From Clostridium bovifaecis (GTDB lineage Bacteria > Bacillota > Clostridia > Clostridiales > Clostridiaceae), in contig CP046522.1 in the NCBI GenBank assembly GCA_009738435.1, positions 775,249-839,248 on the forward strand: a DNA stretch of 64,000 bases. The letters run 5' to 3'. Shown piece by piece: positions 29,351 to 37,748 of the stretch. The position numbers and the translations under genes are program-made. Every line of letters starts with the position of its first letter. Position 1 is the stretch's first letter. Under the pieces are notes generated by a model. That model saw nothing but the letters and a program-made list of their open reading frames with translations. It had not been told where the DNA came from and searched no databases.

Positions 29351-29446
29351 GAGAGAACAGTTATATTTTGAGAAATTTATATAGAGTTATTTGGGAAATA
29401 CAGAATATAATCAATAGATTAATTATTATCAAATGGGGGAAATGTT

Positions 29447-30721
29447 ATGAATGATAATAAAAAATGTAACATAAATAAAGTAAAAGAAAGCGTAGGATCA
29501 GGACGATTTGATAAGTATTTTTTAATGGATGAAAAGGATGTACTTGAATATGTAAAAGAAAAACTAGATTTTTTCGAAGATACATCAAATCTAGAGTGCA
29601 AAGAAATAGGGGATGGAAATTTAAATTATGTGTTCAAAATTGTAGATGCGAAATCTAATAAGTCAATGATTTTAAAACATTCTTCTGAAGATACTAGAGC
29701 AAAATCAGGAAGAAAATTAAACACTGATAGGAATATACTAGAGTGCAAGATACTACAGCTTTACAATAAGTACTGCCCTCAATTTGCTCCAGAAATATAT
29801 ATGTACGATGAAGTTATGAACTGCTATGCAATGGAGGATCTTTCTAAATATACAATCATGCGTACTGCTCTTTTGCAAAATAAAACTTTTTCTCATTTTG
29901 CAGATAACATAACAACGTTTATGGTGAATACTTTATTGCCAACAACTGATGTTGTTTTAAATCATAAACAGAAAAAGCAGTTGGTGAAGAGACACATAAA
30001 TCCAGATCTATGCGATATAAGCGAGCAGTTGGTTTTTACAGATCCTTTTGGTAATTTTTCAGGAGAGAATATTGTTCTTGATTTGATGAAAGAATTTGTA
30101 CAAGAAAATCTTTATGATGATGTGAAGCTAAGACTTGAAGCTGCAAAACTTAAATTTAATTTTATGAATAATGCACAAGCCCTATTACATGGAGATCTTC
30201 ATACTGGATCTATATTTATTAATGAAGATGATATAAAGGTAATTGATCCGGAATTCGCATTTTATGGTCCAATAGGATATGATGTTGGAAATGTAATAGC
30301 TAATTTATTTTTAGCATGGGGACATGGATATGCAGCTATTGAAAATCAAGAAGAAAGATTAGGTTATTTATCAAGTATAGAAAAATGCATTATTGATATT
30401 GTGAATATGTTTAAAAATAAGTTTATTGAGAAATTTAGAAAAGAAGTTGCAGATTTACTAGCTGAAACTGAAGGCTTTGATGACTGGTATCTTGAAGGTG
30501 TATTAGAGGATACAGCTGGAAGTGTAGGGCTCGAGATAATAAGACGTATTGTTGGAGATGCTAAGGTGCTAGATATTACTAGTATTAAAGAAGAAGAAAA
30601 AAGAGTCGAGATTGAAAAGATATTAATTTTAACAGGCAAAGAATTTATTATAAATAGAAGCCACCATAAAACAGGAGAAAAGTTTATAGAAACATTGAAG
30701 AAATATAGTAAATGCAGCTAG
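29447..30721 (+). CDS. MtnK-like 5-thioribose/5-deoxyribose kinase (operon A copy)
   Basis: 424 residues, aminoglycoside-phosphotransferase-like kinase fold. Seen: glycine-rich ATP site KEIGDGNLNYVFKIV (near 55), catalytic loop LLHGDLHTGSIF with His-Gly-Asp, and metal Asp in VIDPEFAFYGPIGYDVGNVIA. Family reaction: ATP + 5-methylthioribose -> 5-methylthioribose 1-phosphate; drdK-type members use 5-deoxyribose. It has an extra ~15-residue N-terminus compared with the paralogue at 36487, to which it is similar throughout. It starts with GGGGGAAATG and is followed by a 290-base gap before the NhaC-type carrier. Confidence 0.86.
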   Translation: MNDNKKCNINKVKESVGSGRFDKYFLMDEKDVLEYVKEKLDFFEDTSNLECKEIGDGNLNYVFKIVDAKSNKSMILKHSSEDTRAKSGRKLNTDRNILECKILQLYNKYCPQFAPEIYMYDEVMNCYAMEDLSKYTIMRTALLQNKTFSHFADNITTFMVNTLLPTTDVVLNHKQKKQLVKRHINPDLCDISEQLVFTDPFGNFSGENIVLDLMKEFVQENLYDDVKLRLEAAKLKFNFMNNAQALLHGDLHTGSIFINEDDIKVIDPEFAFYGPIGYDVGNVIANLFLAWGHGYAAIENQEERLGYLSSIEKCIIDIVNMFKNKFIEKFRKEVADLLAETEGFDDWYLEGVLEDTAGSVGLEIIRRIVGDAKVLDITSIKEEEKRVEIEKILILTGKEFIINRSHHKTGEKFIETLKKYSKCS

Positions 30722-31011
30722 GTGGGGCAAAATAATAAACCAGTTACTAAAAATTTATTTTATATAAATTACTCAAACACAATCTATGCGATACGGGAGG
30801 TGGAATTGCAAATAAAATGCATAGCCTAAAACTAAAGTCGTTGTTATGCTTGAAAGATGAAGTAGGGTGGAAAAAGACACTTGTTACATTAGCAGAAGCT
30901 TTGTAATGAGGATTTAAGACATAACACTTATGTAAACGTAAACATAATTTATCCAATAAAAATAAAAAATTTATTTTATGAAAATCACTTTTATTTTAGG
31001 GGGAATTATTA
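30722..31011 (+). other. intergenic region with possible 29-codon ORF
   Basis: Between kinase and NhaC-type carrier. A short frame at 30817-30906 (29 codons, starts MHSLKLKSLL, ends TLAEAL) has GGGAGG upstream, but 16 bases away, so translation is doubtful. AGGGTGG at 30864-30870 recalls a T-box, but no specifier stem or terminator accompanies it. A cre-type site lies at 30930-30945. Confidence 0.3.
30930..30945 (+). promoter_or_regulatory. catabolite-responsive element (cre)
   Basis: ATGTAAACGTAAACAT fits the Gram-positive cre consensus WTGNAANCGNWNNCAW at every position. It lies about 65 bases before the NhaC-family gene, so CcpA control of carrier expression is expected. Confidence 0.75.
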
Positions 31012-32316
31012 ATGAAAAATGAAAATCAAGATAATAGGAATAGTTTTTTAGGATTGACTCCATTAATTCTATTTTTGGTTTTATTTATATCAACAGGAAT
31101 AATTACTAAAAACTTTACTAGTATGCCTGTACTTGTCGCATTTATAGTCGTATTAGCATATTCTTTATGCCTTAATAAAAAAGGAGAAAAGCTATCTCTA
31201 GATGAAAAAGTAGAGATTTTTTCCCGTGGTGGTGGAGAACCAACTATAATACTTATGGTAATAATTTTTATATTAGCGGGTGCGTTTTATTCTGTAGCAA
31301 ACGCTATGGGTTCAGTTGATTCTACAGTAAATTTAGGTTTGAGCATTTTACCAACTAAAGCAATTTTACCAGGTATATTTATGATTGGATGTGTAATATC
31401 TTTTGCTATGGGTACTTCAATGGGAACGGTGACTGCTCTTACACCAATAGCAATTGGAATGTCTCAACAAACAGGTATTTCACTACCGCTAATTCTTGGA
31501 ACAGTAGTAGGGGGAGCAATGTTTGGTGATAATCTTTCATTTGTATCTGATACTACAATAGCAGCTACAAGAACACAAGGTGTAGAACTTAGAGACAAGT
31601 TTAAAATGAATGGTTTAATAGTATTACCAGCGGTTGTTGTTACTTTAATAATATTAGCATTCATTCCGATAGGTAGTGCTGCCATAAAAGTTGGTTCGTA
31701 TTCTATATTAAAGGTGTTGCCATATTTATCAATAATAGTAGCTGCTTTAGCTGGACTAAATGTAATGGCAGTATTGGCAATAGGTATTCTAACTGGCGCA
31801 GTTATAGGATTAGGTATTGGTTCATTTGGCTTTGTGGAATTATTAGGTTTTATTCAAAGAGGATTTGGGTGGATGGAAGATCTTTGCTTAATAGCTATTG
31901 TCATTGGTGGTATAGTAGAGCTGATGAAATACTATGGTGGAGTAGGTTTTTTACTTGAAAAGGTAACTTCTAAAGTTAAAACTAAAAAAGGTGCAGAACT
32001 AGGAATTGCAGCACTTGCCAGTTTAATAGATATCGCAACAGCAAATAACACTATTTCTATAGTAAGTGCTGGTCCTTTAGCAAAAGATATAACAAAGGAA
32101 TATGATATTGACCCAAGAAGAACAGCAAGCTTACTTGATATTTTTTCATCTGCATTCCAAGGAATAGTTCCTTACGGTGGACAAATACTTGTTGCAGCAG
32201 GATTAGCTAAAATATCTCCAGTTCAATTAGTACCTTATAGCATATATTCTATGTTGATGATTGTATTCGGAATATTAGCAATAGTTTTTGGAATACCAAA
32301 TTTTAAGAAGAAATAA
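31012..32316 (+). CDS. NhaC-family sodium/proton antiporter-like carrier
   Basis: 434 residues with about 11-12 membrane helices. Family features are AFYSVANAMGSVDST, SFAMGTSMGTVTALTPIAIG, GTVVGGAMFGDNLSFVSDTTIAATRTQG and the C-terminal PYGGQI. Relatives exchange Na+ and H+, but some carry metabolites: MleN swaps malate and lactate, and MetT is a predicted methionine transporter. It is the last gene of a deoxypentose-catabolism operon, so it could import the sugar or export an acid/alcohol product (inference). A GGGGG ribosome site precedes ATG and a perfect cre lies upstream; a terminator follows. Confidence 0.85.
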   Translation: MKNENQDNRNSFLGLTPLILFLVLFISTGIITKNFTSMPVLVAFIVVLAYSLCLNKKGEKLSLDEKVEIFSRGGGEPTIILMVIIFILAGAFYSVANAMGSVDSTVNLGLSILPTKAILPGIFMIGCVISFAMGTSMGTVTALTPIAIGMSQQTGISLPLILGTVVGGAMFGDNLSFVSDTTIAATRTQGVELRDKFKMNGLIVLPAVVVTLIILAFIPIGSAAIKVGSYSILKVLPYLSIIVAALAGLNVMAVLAIGILTGAVIGLGIGSFGFVELLGFIQRGFGWMEDLCLIAIVIGGIVELMKYYGGVGFLLEKVTSKVKTKKGAELGIAALASLIDIATANNTISIVSAGPLAKDITKEYDIDPRRTASLLDIFSSAFQGIVPYGGQILVAAGLAKISPVQLVPYSIYSMLMIVFGILAIVFGIPNFKKK

Positions 32317-32364
32317 ACTTATCTCAAAGTGAATAGTGTATATCAAGTATAAAACAAATAGATT

Positions 32365-32403
32365 AAAACCCATTATAAGCAACTACTTATAATGGGTTTT
32401 TGT
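32365..32403 (+). terminator. intrinsic terminator of operon A
   Basis: AAAACCCATTATAAG (32365-32379) is perfectly complementary to CTTATAATGGGTTTT (32386-32400) with a 6-base loop; one more T follows. Confidence 0.88.
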
Positions 32404-32495
32404 GCGTATAGCAAATTAAAAAATCTTTATATCAGTAATTCTATACAAAGATTAAATAAACTAAGAAAATATAAAAAAGGAAAAGAAAATTTTGA

Positions 32496-32560
32496 AAACA
32501 AATAAAAACAAAGCAAAACAAAGAATAAACAAAAATAAACCGTGTTAAAATGCAAACAAA
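32496..32560 (+). promoter_or_regulatory. helically phased AAACAAA operator array of operon B
   Basis: AAACAAA occurs at 32496, 32506, 32516, 32527 and 32554, plus a degenerate AAAC at 32537. The first five C positions are spaced 10, 10, 11 and 10 bases, one helical turn each. The array ends two bases before the -35 box at 32563. DeoR-family proteins often bind such short tandem repeats. The reverse complement TTTGTTT, also about 10-bp phased, lies before the microcompartment operon at 40604-40630. Confidence 0.65.
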
Positions 32561-32562
32561 TA

Positions 32563-32591
32563 TTGAAAAGCATATAGTGTTATGGTATTAT
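32563..32591 (+). promoter_or_regulatory. promoter of operon B
   Basis: TTGAAA (32563-32568) and TATTAT (32586-32591) are 17 bases apart. It is directly downstream of the AAACAAA array and drives the sugar importer, kinase and isomerase genes. Confidence 0.7.
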
Positions 32592-32657
32592 ATATTTAAA
32601 AAGTTGGATTTATTCCGATATGTATTTGTTTATAAAAAAAAATACTTTTTCAGCCCT

Positions 32658-32673
32658 ATGTAAACGTTACAAA
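32658..32673 (+). promoter_or_regulatory. degenerate cre-like site
   Basis: ATGTAAACGTTACAAA shares the left half ATGTAAACG with the cre at 30930, but the right half is shifted by one base. It lies about 60 bases downstream of the expected start of transcription, where CcpA could act as a roadblock. Confidence 0.4.
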
Positions 32674-32757
32674 TACAATGCGGAGGTGATAAACTTATAT
32701 TAAATACAATAAATGTAAGGTTATATCAAAAAAATCAAAATTAAAGGGGGAAAAAAT

Positions 32758-33876
32758 ATGAAAAAAAGATTTTTAGCTGCTACTTTAGCTGCTACAATGA
32801 CATTAGCTCTAGGACTTACAGGATGTTCATCAAAGTCTGATTCACAAGCAAATTCTAATAAGAAGGTAGAATATTCAGCAAATATTCCAGAGAAGATTGC
32901 AAAGGATACAGATGGAGTTAAAATAATGGTTATCCGTAAAATAGGAGGAGACGACCATACTGCTCAATTCTTAGCTGGAGCTAAAAAAGAAGGACAAGCT
33001 ATGGGCTTTACTGTGGATACATTTAGTGCTAATGGTGATACAGCTAAGTTCCATGATGCTATTAACCAAGCTATGGATAAGGGATATGATGGAGTAATAA
33101 TATCCCATGGTGATGATGAAGCTACTGTAAATGATGTTAAAAAATTAGTGGACAAGGGTATTAAAGTAGTAACTTTTGACTCTCATGCAGGAATAGCAGG
33201 TGTAAAAGGAGTTACAATGACATCCCAAGATGATGCATCATTAGCAAAATTAGCTTTAGATGAATTAAACAAAATAACTTCTAGTCAAGGAAACTTAGCA
33301 TATCTTTGGGTTGATGGTTTCCCACCAATGGTAGCTAGAAACAAAGTTTATCAAGACTTCTTAAAAGCTAATGCTGGGCTCAAAGAAGTTGATAGATTTG
33401 GAGTTGCTGCGGCAGATACGTCAGTGCAAACTCAAAATGCTGTATCAGCTATGCTTACTAAATATCCAAAAGGTAAATTAAATGCAATATTTGCTACTTG
33501 GGATGCTTTTGCGATCGGTGCAGATCGTGCAGTTAAAGAAGCTGGAAGAGATGATGTTAAAATCGTTGGTATAGACGTTTCAAATGCAGACCTTCAAGCA
33601 ATGCAAGAAGAAAAGAGTCCATGGGTTGCTACTGCAGCAGTTGACCCTAAATTAATCGGTGCTGTAGATTTAAGAATTTTAGCAAAGAAGATAGCTGGAG
33701 AAGAAACACCAGATACACATAAATTACAAGCTTCTTTAATAACTCAAGAACAATTAAAGAAAGCAGGAAAAGCTGTTAACATGGAAAACCTTTCTGAGGT
33801 AGTTCCAGGTTGGGGTAAATCAGATGAGTTCAAGGAAGCTTGGATGACTGAGTTAAATGAATTATTTAAAAAATAA
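32758..33876 (+). CDS. sugar ABC transporter substrate-binding lipoprotein (RbsB-like)
   Basis: 372 residues. Lipoprotein signal with lipobox LTGC (Cys near residue 23), then a periplasmic-binding type 1 fold starting VKIMVIRKIGGDDHTAQF. Family elements: DKGYDGVIISHGD, TFDSHAG, ATWDAFAIGADRAV and VGIDVSNADLQ. It should capture a pentose-like sugar outside the cell. Its operon continues with ATPase, permease, MtnK-like kinase and MtnA isomerase, so 5-methylthioribose or 5-deoxyribose is the likely ligand (inference from context; not readable from the protein alone). Confidence 0.88.
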   Translation: MKKRFLAATLAATMTLALGLTGCSSKSDSQANSNKKVEYSANIPEKIAKDTDGVKIMVIRKIGGDDHTAQFLAGAKKEGQAMGFTVDTFSANGDTAKFHDAINQAMDKGYDGVIISHGDDEATVNDVKKLVDKGIKVVTFDSHAGIAGVKGVTMTSQDDASLAKLALDELNKITSSQGNLAYLWVDGFPPMVARNKVYQDFLKANAGLKEVDRFGVAAADTSVQTQNAVSAMLTKYPKGKLNAIFATWDAFAIGADRAVKEAGRDDVKIVGIDVSNADLQAMQEEKSPWVATAAVDPKLIGAVDLRILAKKIAGEETPDTHKLQASLITQEQLKKAGKAVNMENLSEVVPGWGKSDEFKEAWMTELNELFKK

Positions 33877-33896
33877 GATTAGATATTAAATTTTAT

Positions 33897-33928
33897 ACAG
33901 AGAACACATATCACTATGTGCTCTCTGT
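33897..33928 (+). promoter_or_regulatory. RNA hairpin between binding protein and ATPase genes
   Basis: ACAGAGAACACATA (33897-33910) pairs with TATGTGCTCTCTGT (33915-33928, one mismatch) around TCAC, with no T-run after it. It mirrors the mglB-mglA hairpin and probably stabilises the binding-protein mRNA. Confidence 0.6.
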
Positions 33929-33955
33929 AAATTATCCCAAGGTAAGGTGAAAAAG

Positions 33956-35470
33956 ATGGATATAAATAGTAAAATTATTTTAGATATGAAGGATATTTCC
34001 ATAGAGTTTCCAGGGGTAAAGGCATTAAACAACGTTAACTTCAAAACAGAAACAGGAGTATCTCATGCTCTAATAGGAGCTAATGGGGCTGGTAAATCTA
34101 CGTTGATGAAGGTTTTGTCAGGAGCCTATAACCATTACACTGGGGAAATTTATTTCGATGGAGAGAAAGCAGATATCAGATCTCCTAAAGAAGCAAAGGA
34201 TTATGGAGTACAAATCGTTTATCAAGAAGTTGACACTGCACTAATCCATTACTTAACTGTGGCTGAGAATATAATGCTGAATGAAATGGTGGATTCTAAA
34301 GAAAAAAGTACATTTGTAAAGTGGAATTTTATATATAAAAAGGCTCAAGAAGTTTTGGATAGTATGAATGTAAAAATTTCTTCCAAAAAGCTTGTAAGTG
34401 AACTTTCTCTAGCTGAAAAACAAATGGTTTTAATAGCTAGAGCTATATCTAGGGAGTGCAGGTTCTTAATACTGGATGAGCCAACAGCACCACTCAGTAA
34501 TGCTGAAACAGAAGAGTTGTTCAGAATAGTAAATGAACTAAAACAAAAAAATGTAGGTATAATTTTTATTTCCCATAGATTACCAGAGTTATTTGAGGTT
34601 TGTGATGAAATAACTGTAATGAGAAATGGAGAATTCGTTGTTAAAAAGGATATAAAGAATACCAACCAAAATGAAATTGTTGAATATATGTTGGGAAGAA
34701 AGATGGACGAGCAATTTCCGCCAAAAGAAAACATAGTTGGTGATAAGTTGTTTGAAGTTAGGAATTTAAGTGATGGACAAATGATTTCTGATGTAAGCTT
34801 TCATGTAAATGCTGGAGAAATAGTTGGACTCACAGGTTTAGTAGGTGGAGGTAAGACGGAATTATGTAAAGCTATATTCGGAGGGACTCCAAATGTCACC
34901 GGAGAGAGAATACTAAAAGGAAAATCACTTTCTATCAAAAGACCATATCATGCAGTAAAACAGGGTATTGCACTTGTACCTGAAGAGAGAAGAAAAGAAG
35001 GGATACTAGTCAGTGAATCCGTTGCTATAAATATAAGTGTTTCAAACATAAATAAATTTTGTAATACAGGTGGATTTTTAAATTTCAGCAGTGAAAAAAA
35101 CGAAGCTAAGAAGATGATTGAGAGTTTAGGAATTAAGACTCCAAGTCATGAGACTAAAGTTCAAAATCTTTCAGGTGGAAACCAGCAAAAGGTTGCCATA
35201 GGAAAGTGGTTGGTCACTGATTCTGAGGTGTATATTTTTGATGAACCTACAAAGGGGGTAGACGTAGGAGCTAAGAAAGACATTTTTGAACTTATAAGTA
35301 CCTTAGCAAAGGCAGGAAAAGCAGTAATTTACGCTTCCTGTGAACTTTCTGAAATCTTAGGCATTACCGATAGAATGTACATTATGTATGACGGTGATAT
35401 AGTAAAAGAGCTTAAGACAGCAGAGACAAATGAAGAAGAAATACTTTATTATTCTACGGGAGGGAAATAA
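33956..35470 (+). CDS. sugar ABC transporter ATP-binding protein (RbsA/MglA family)
   Basis: About 504 residues, two tandem ABC domains. The first has Walker A GANGAGKST, signature LSLAEKQM and Walker B FLILDEPTAPLS. The second has the degenerate P-loop GLVGGGKTE, signature [14 protein letters not shown] and YIFDEPTKGVDVGAKK. It energises the operon B importer. ATG 33956 is used because AAGGTGA lies 5 bases upstream; GTG 33947 overlaps that site. The permease gene starts two bases after the stop. Confidence 0.92.
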   Translation: MDINSKIILDMKDISIEFPGVKALNNVNFKTETGVSHALIGANGAGKSTLMKVLSGAYNHYTGEIYFDGEKADIRSPKEAKDYGVQIVYQEVDTALIHYLTVAENIMLNEMVDSKEKSTFVKWNFIYKKAQEVLDSMNVKISSKKLVSELSLAEKQMVLIARAISRECRFLILDEPTAPLSNAETEELFRIVNELKQKNVGIIFISHRLPELFEVCDEITVMRNGEFVVKKDIKNTNQNEIVEYMLGRKMDEQFPPKENIVGDKLFEVRNLSDGQMISDVSFHVNAGEIVGLTGLVGGGKTELCKAIFGGTPNVTGERILKGKSLSIKRPYHAVKQGIALVPEERRKEGILVSESVAINISVSNINKFCNTGGFLNFSSEKNEAKKMIESLGIKTPSHETKVQNLSGGNQQKVAIGKWLVTDSEVYIFDEPTKGVDVGAKKDIFELISTLAKAGKAVIYASCELSEILGITDRMYIMYDGDIVKELKTAETNEEEILYYSTGGK

Positions 35471-35472
35471 AC

Positions 35473-36468
35473 ATGTCTAATCAGGAGGCAACTAAAAATA
35501 ATAAAAAGAGCAATTTTAGCGTATTTGATTTTTTGTATAAATACGGTACTATCTTAACTATTATTTTGCTGATAATATTTTTTACATTTACTTCAAGCAC
35601 GTTTTTAACTCAATCTAACATAATTAACATCCTACGTTCTATATCTATTGTTACTATTATAGCTATTGGGATAACGATTTCTCTATCTGTAGGAGGATTT
35701 GATTTATCGGCAGGTTCTGTAGCATCTATATCCGTAGCGGTTGTTATATCGATGTTTGTATGGTATCAACAAAATACTGTAGTTGCTATTCTTGCTGCTT
35801 TAGCAATAGCTTTAGTTTGCGGTGCTATAAATGCATTCATGATAGTAAAAATTAAAGTTCAAGATATGCTTATGACGTTAGCTACTATGTTCGTGTTCCA
35901 AGGTATTGCTTTAACTTATACAAAGGGAGCAGTTATTTCTCAAAACATGATCATGGCAAATGGGGAGACAGCTCCAGGACAAATAAGTGAATCTTTTGGA
36001 CAAATTGGTAAGGTTCCATGGATAATTATAATAATGTTAGTTGTAGTTTTAGTAGTACATGTATTCCTTACTTATACAAAACATGGAAGATATATGTATA
36101 TAATTGGCGGTAATATGGAAGCTGCTAGATTATCTGGTATTAATGTTAATAAGTATAGAATATTAGCATACTTATTATCAGCAGCTTTTGCAGCGATAGG
36201 TGGAATCGTACTTGGTTCCCGTGTAATGACTGCGGAAGTAAATGCTGGAGCGCCATACTTAATGGATGCAGTAGCAGCAGCTTATATAGGGTTTTCAGTA
36301 GGTGGTTCAGGAAAGGCTAATGCAATAGGTACGCTAGTAGGCGCAGTTTTAATAGGAATTCTACAAAATGGACTAGTTATGCTTTCAGTTCCATACTATG
36401 CAATGGACATAGTTAAAGGAACAGTACTTGCCTTTGCACTTGCATTAACTTACTATAAAAAACGTTAG
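35473..36468 (+). CDS. sugar ABC transporter permease (RbsC-like)
   Basis: 331 residues, 8-10 membrane helices. The family motif GGFDLSAGSVASIS is near residue 75. The coupling region is IGGNMEAARLSGINVNKYR, and the C-terminal helices contain YIGFSVGGSGKANAIGT. It forms the membrane channel for the operon B sugar importer with the ATPase at 33956. It is tightly spaced with its neighbours: two bases after the ATPase stop and 18 bases before the kinase, whose AAGGAGG is in between. Confidence 0.91.
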   Translation: MSNQEATKNNKKSNFSVFDFLYKYGTILTIILLIIFFTFTSSTFLTQSNIINILRSISIVTIIAIGITISLSVGGFDLSAGSVASISVAVVISMFVWYQQNTVVAILAALAIALVCGAINAFMIVKIKVQDMLMTLATMFVFQGIALTYTKGAVISQNMIMANGETAPGQISESFGQIGKVPWIIIIMLVVVLVVHVFLTYTKHGRYMYIIGGNMEAARLSGINVNKYRILAYLLSAAFAAIGGIVLGSRVMTAEVNAGAPYLMDAVAAAYIGFSVGGSGKANAIGTLVGAVLIGILQNGLVMLSVPYYAMDIVKGTVLAFALALTYYKKR

Positions 36469-36486
36469 TTTTAAGGAGGTTATCTT

Positions 36487-37701
36487 ATGTCAAAGATAGA
36501 TTTTACTAAAGAGTATTTTTCAATGAAGGAAAGCGATGCTATAGAATATGCTAAAACTGTTTTAAAATTCTTTAATGAAGATGCAGTTTTAACTTGCAAA
36601 GAAATTGGAGACGGAAATTTAAATTATGTATTTAGAGTAGTTGAAGAGAGTACAGGAAAATCAGTTATAATAAAACAAGCTGGTCCTGAAGCTAGAATAT
36701 CTAGTGATATAAAACTTTCTACAGATAGAAATAGAATTGAAAGTGAAATATTAAAGCTTCAATATGAACTTGCTCCAGGACTAGTTCCAGAAGTTTATCA
36801 TTATGACGCAGTAATGAACTGCTGTTCAATGGAAGATTTATCAGACCATGTTATATTACGTACAGCATTACTACAACACAGAAAATTCCCGCTACTAGCA
36901 GAGCATATAACAACTTTTATGGTTAATACTCTTTTATTAACTACAGATGTTGTTATGGAGCACAAGGAAAAGAAAGCGCTTGTTAAGAGTTATATAAATC
37001 CAGAGCTTTGCGAAATATCAGAAGGTTGGGTTTACACATTCCCATTCTCTGATAATGAAATGGCTGATGCATTTGAAAAGATAAAACCTTTTGCTAAAGA
37101 ATTTTTATGGGAGGATAAAGCATTCCTTCTTGAAACTGCAAAATTAAAATTTGAATTTATGTCAAATGCACAAAGCTTAATTCATGGAGATTTACACAGT
37201 GGTTCCTTATTTGTTAAAGAAGACTCTACAAAAATTATTGACCCAGAGTTTGCCTTCTATGGACCAGCAGGGTATGATATAGGTAATGTAATTGCTCATC
37301 TTATATTTGCCTTAGCTAATGCTGAAGCTGTAATGGCTGATGGGAAAGAAAAGGAAGGTTATATAGTTTGGGTTAAAGAATCTATTGCTAATGTGGTTGA
37401 TATGTTTAAGGATAAATTTAATAAGCTGTGGGATGAAAAGGTAACAGAAAGAGTAGCAAAATATGAAGGATTTAAGGAGTTTTATTTAAATAGCATACTA
37501 AGAGATACTGCTGCTGTTGCAGGGTTGGAGCTTTGCAGAAGAATAATAGGCTTAGCACACGTAAAAGATATAACAACAATTGAAGATGTAGAAAAAAGAG
37601 CTGCAGCTGAAAAGTTCTGCTTAACAGTGGGAAAAGCGCTAATAATGGATAGGGAAAGTTTCTTAGATGGAAAGAAATATTTAGATTTGATAGAAGCTTA
37701 A
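36487..37701 (+). CDS. mtnK: S-methyl-5-thioribose kinase or 5-deoxyribose kinase (operon B copy)
   Basis: 404 residues, the usual MtnK length. ATP site KEIGDGNLNYVFRVV near residue 38; catalytic loop SLIHGDLHSGSLF; metal-binding IDPEFAFYGPAGYDIGNVIA. It phosphorylates the anomeric position of the 5-modified ribose delivered by the importer just upstream and feeds MtnA just downstream. Closely similar to the kinase at 29447. No dioxygenase or enolase of the aerobic methionine salvage pathway (mtnBCD, mtnW) is present, which fits the anaerobic DHAP shunt instead. The symbol is by family; substrate preference is not certain. Confidence 0.9.
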   Translation: MSKIDFTKEYFSMKESDAIEYAKTVLKFFNEDAVLTCKEIGDGNLNYVFRVVEESTGKSVIIKQAGPEARISSDIKLSTDRNRIESEILKLQYELAPGLVPEVYHYDAVMNCCSMEDLSDHVILRTALLQHRKFPLLAEHITTFMVNTLLLTTDVVMEHKEKKALVKSYINPELCEISEGWVYTFPFSDNEMADAFEKIKPFAKEFLWEDKAFLLETAKLKFEFMSNAQSLIHGDLHSGSLFVKEDSTKIIDPEFAFYGPAGYDIGNVIAHLIFALANAEAVMADGKEKEGYIVWVKESIANVVDMFKDKFNKLWDEKVTERVAKYEGFKEFYLNSILRDTAAVAGLELCRRIIGLAHVKDITTIEDVEKRAAAEKFCLTVGKALIMDRESFLDGKKYLDLIEA

Positions 37702-37748
37702 TTTAAGATATATAAGTGTAGAAGCTCAATAAAATAGAGGTGAATAAT

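Noticed and set aside
30864..30870. AGGGTGG resembling a T-box antiterminator
   Set aside because: No stem I, specifier or downstream terminator; the real T-box in this window is at 62012-62300.
30817..30906. 29-codon ORF as a real gene
   Set aside because: The nearest ribosome site is 16 bases from ATG and no family is recognisable; recorded only within the intergenic note.
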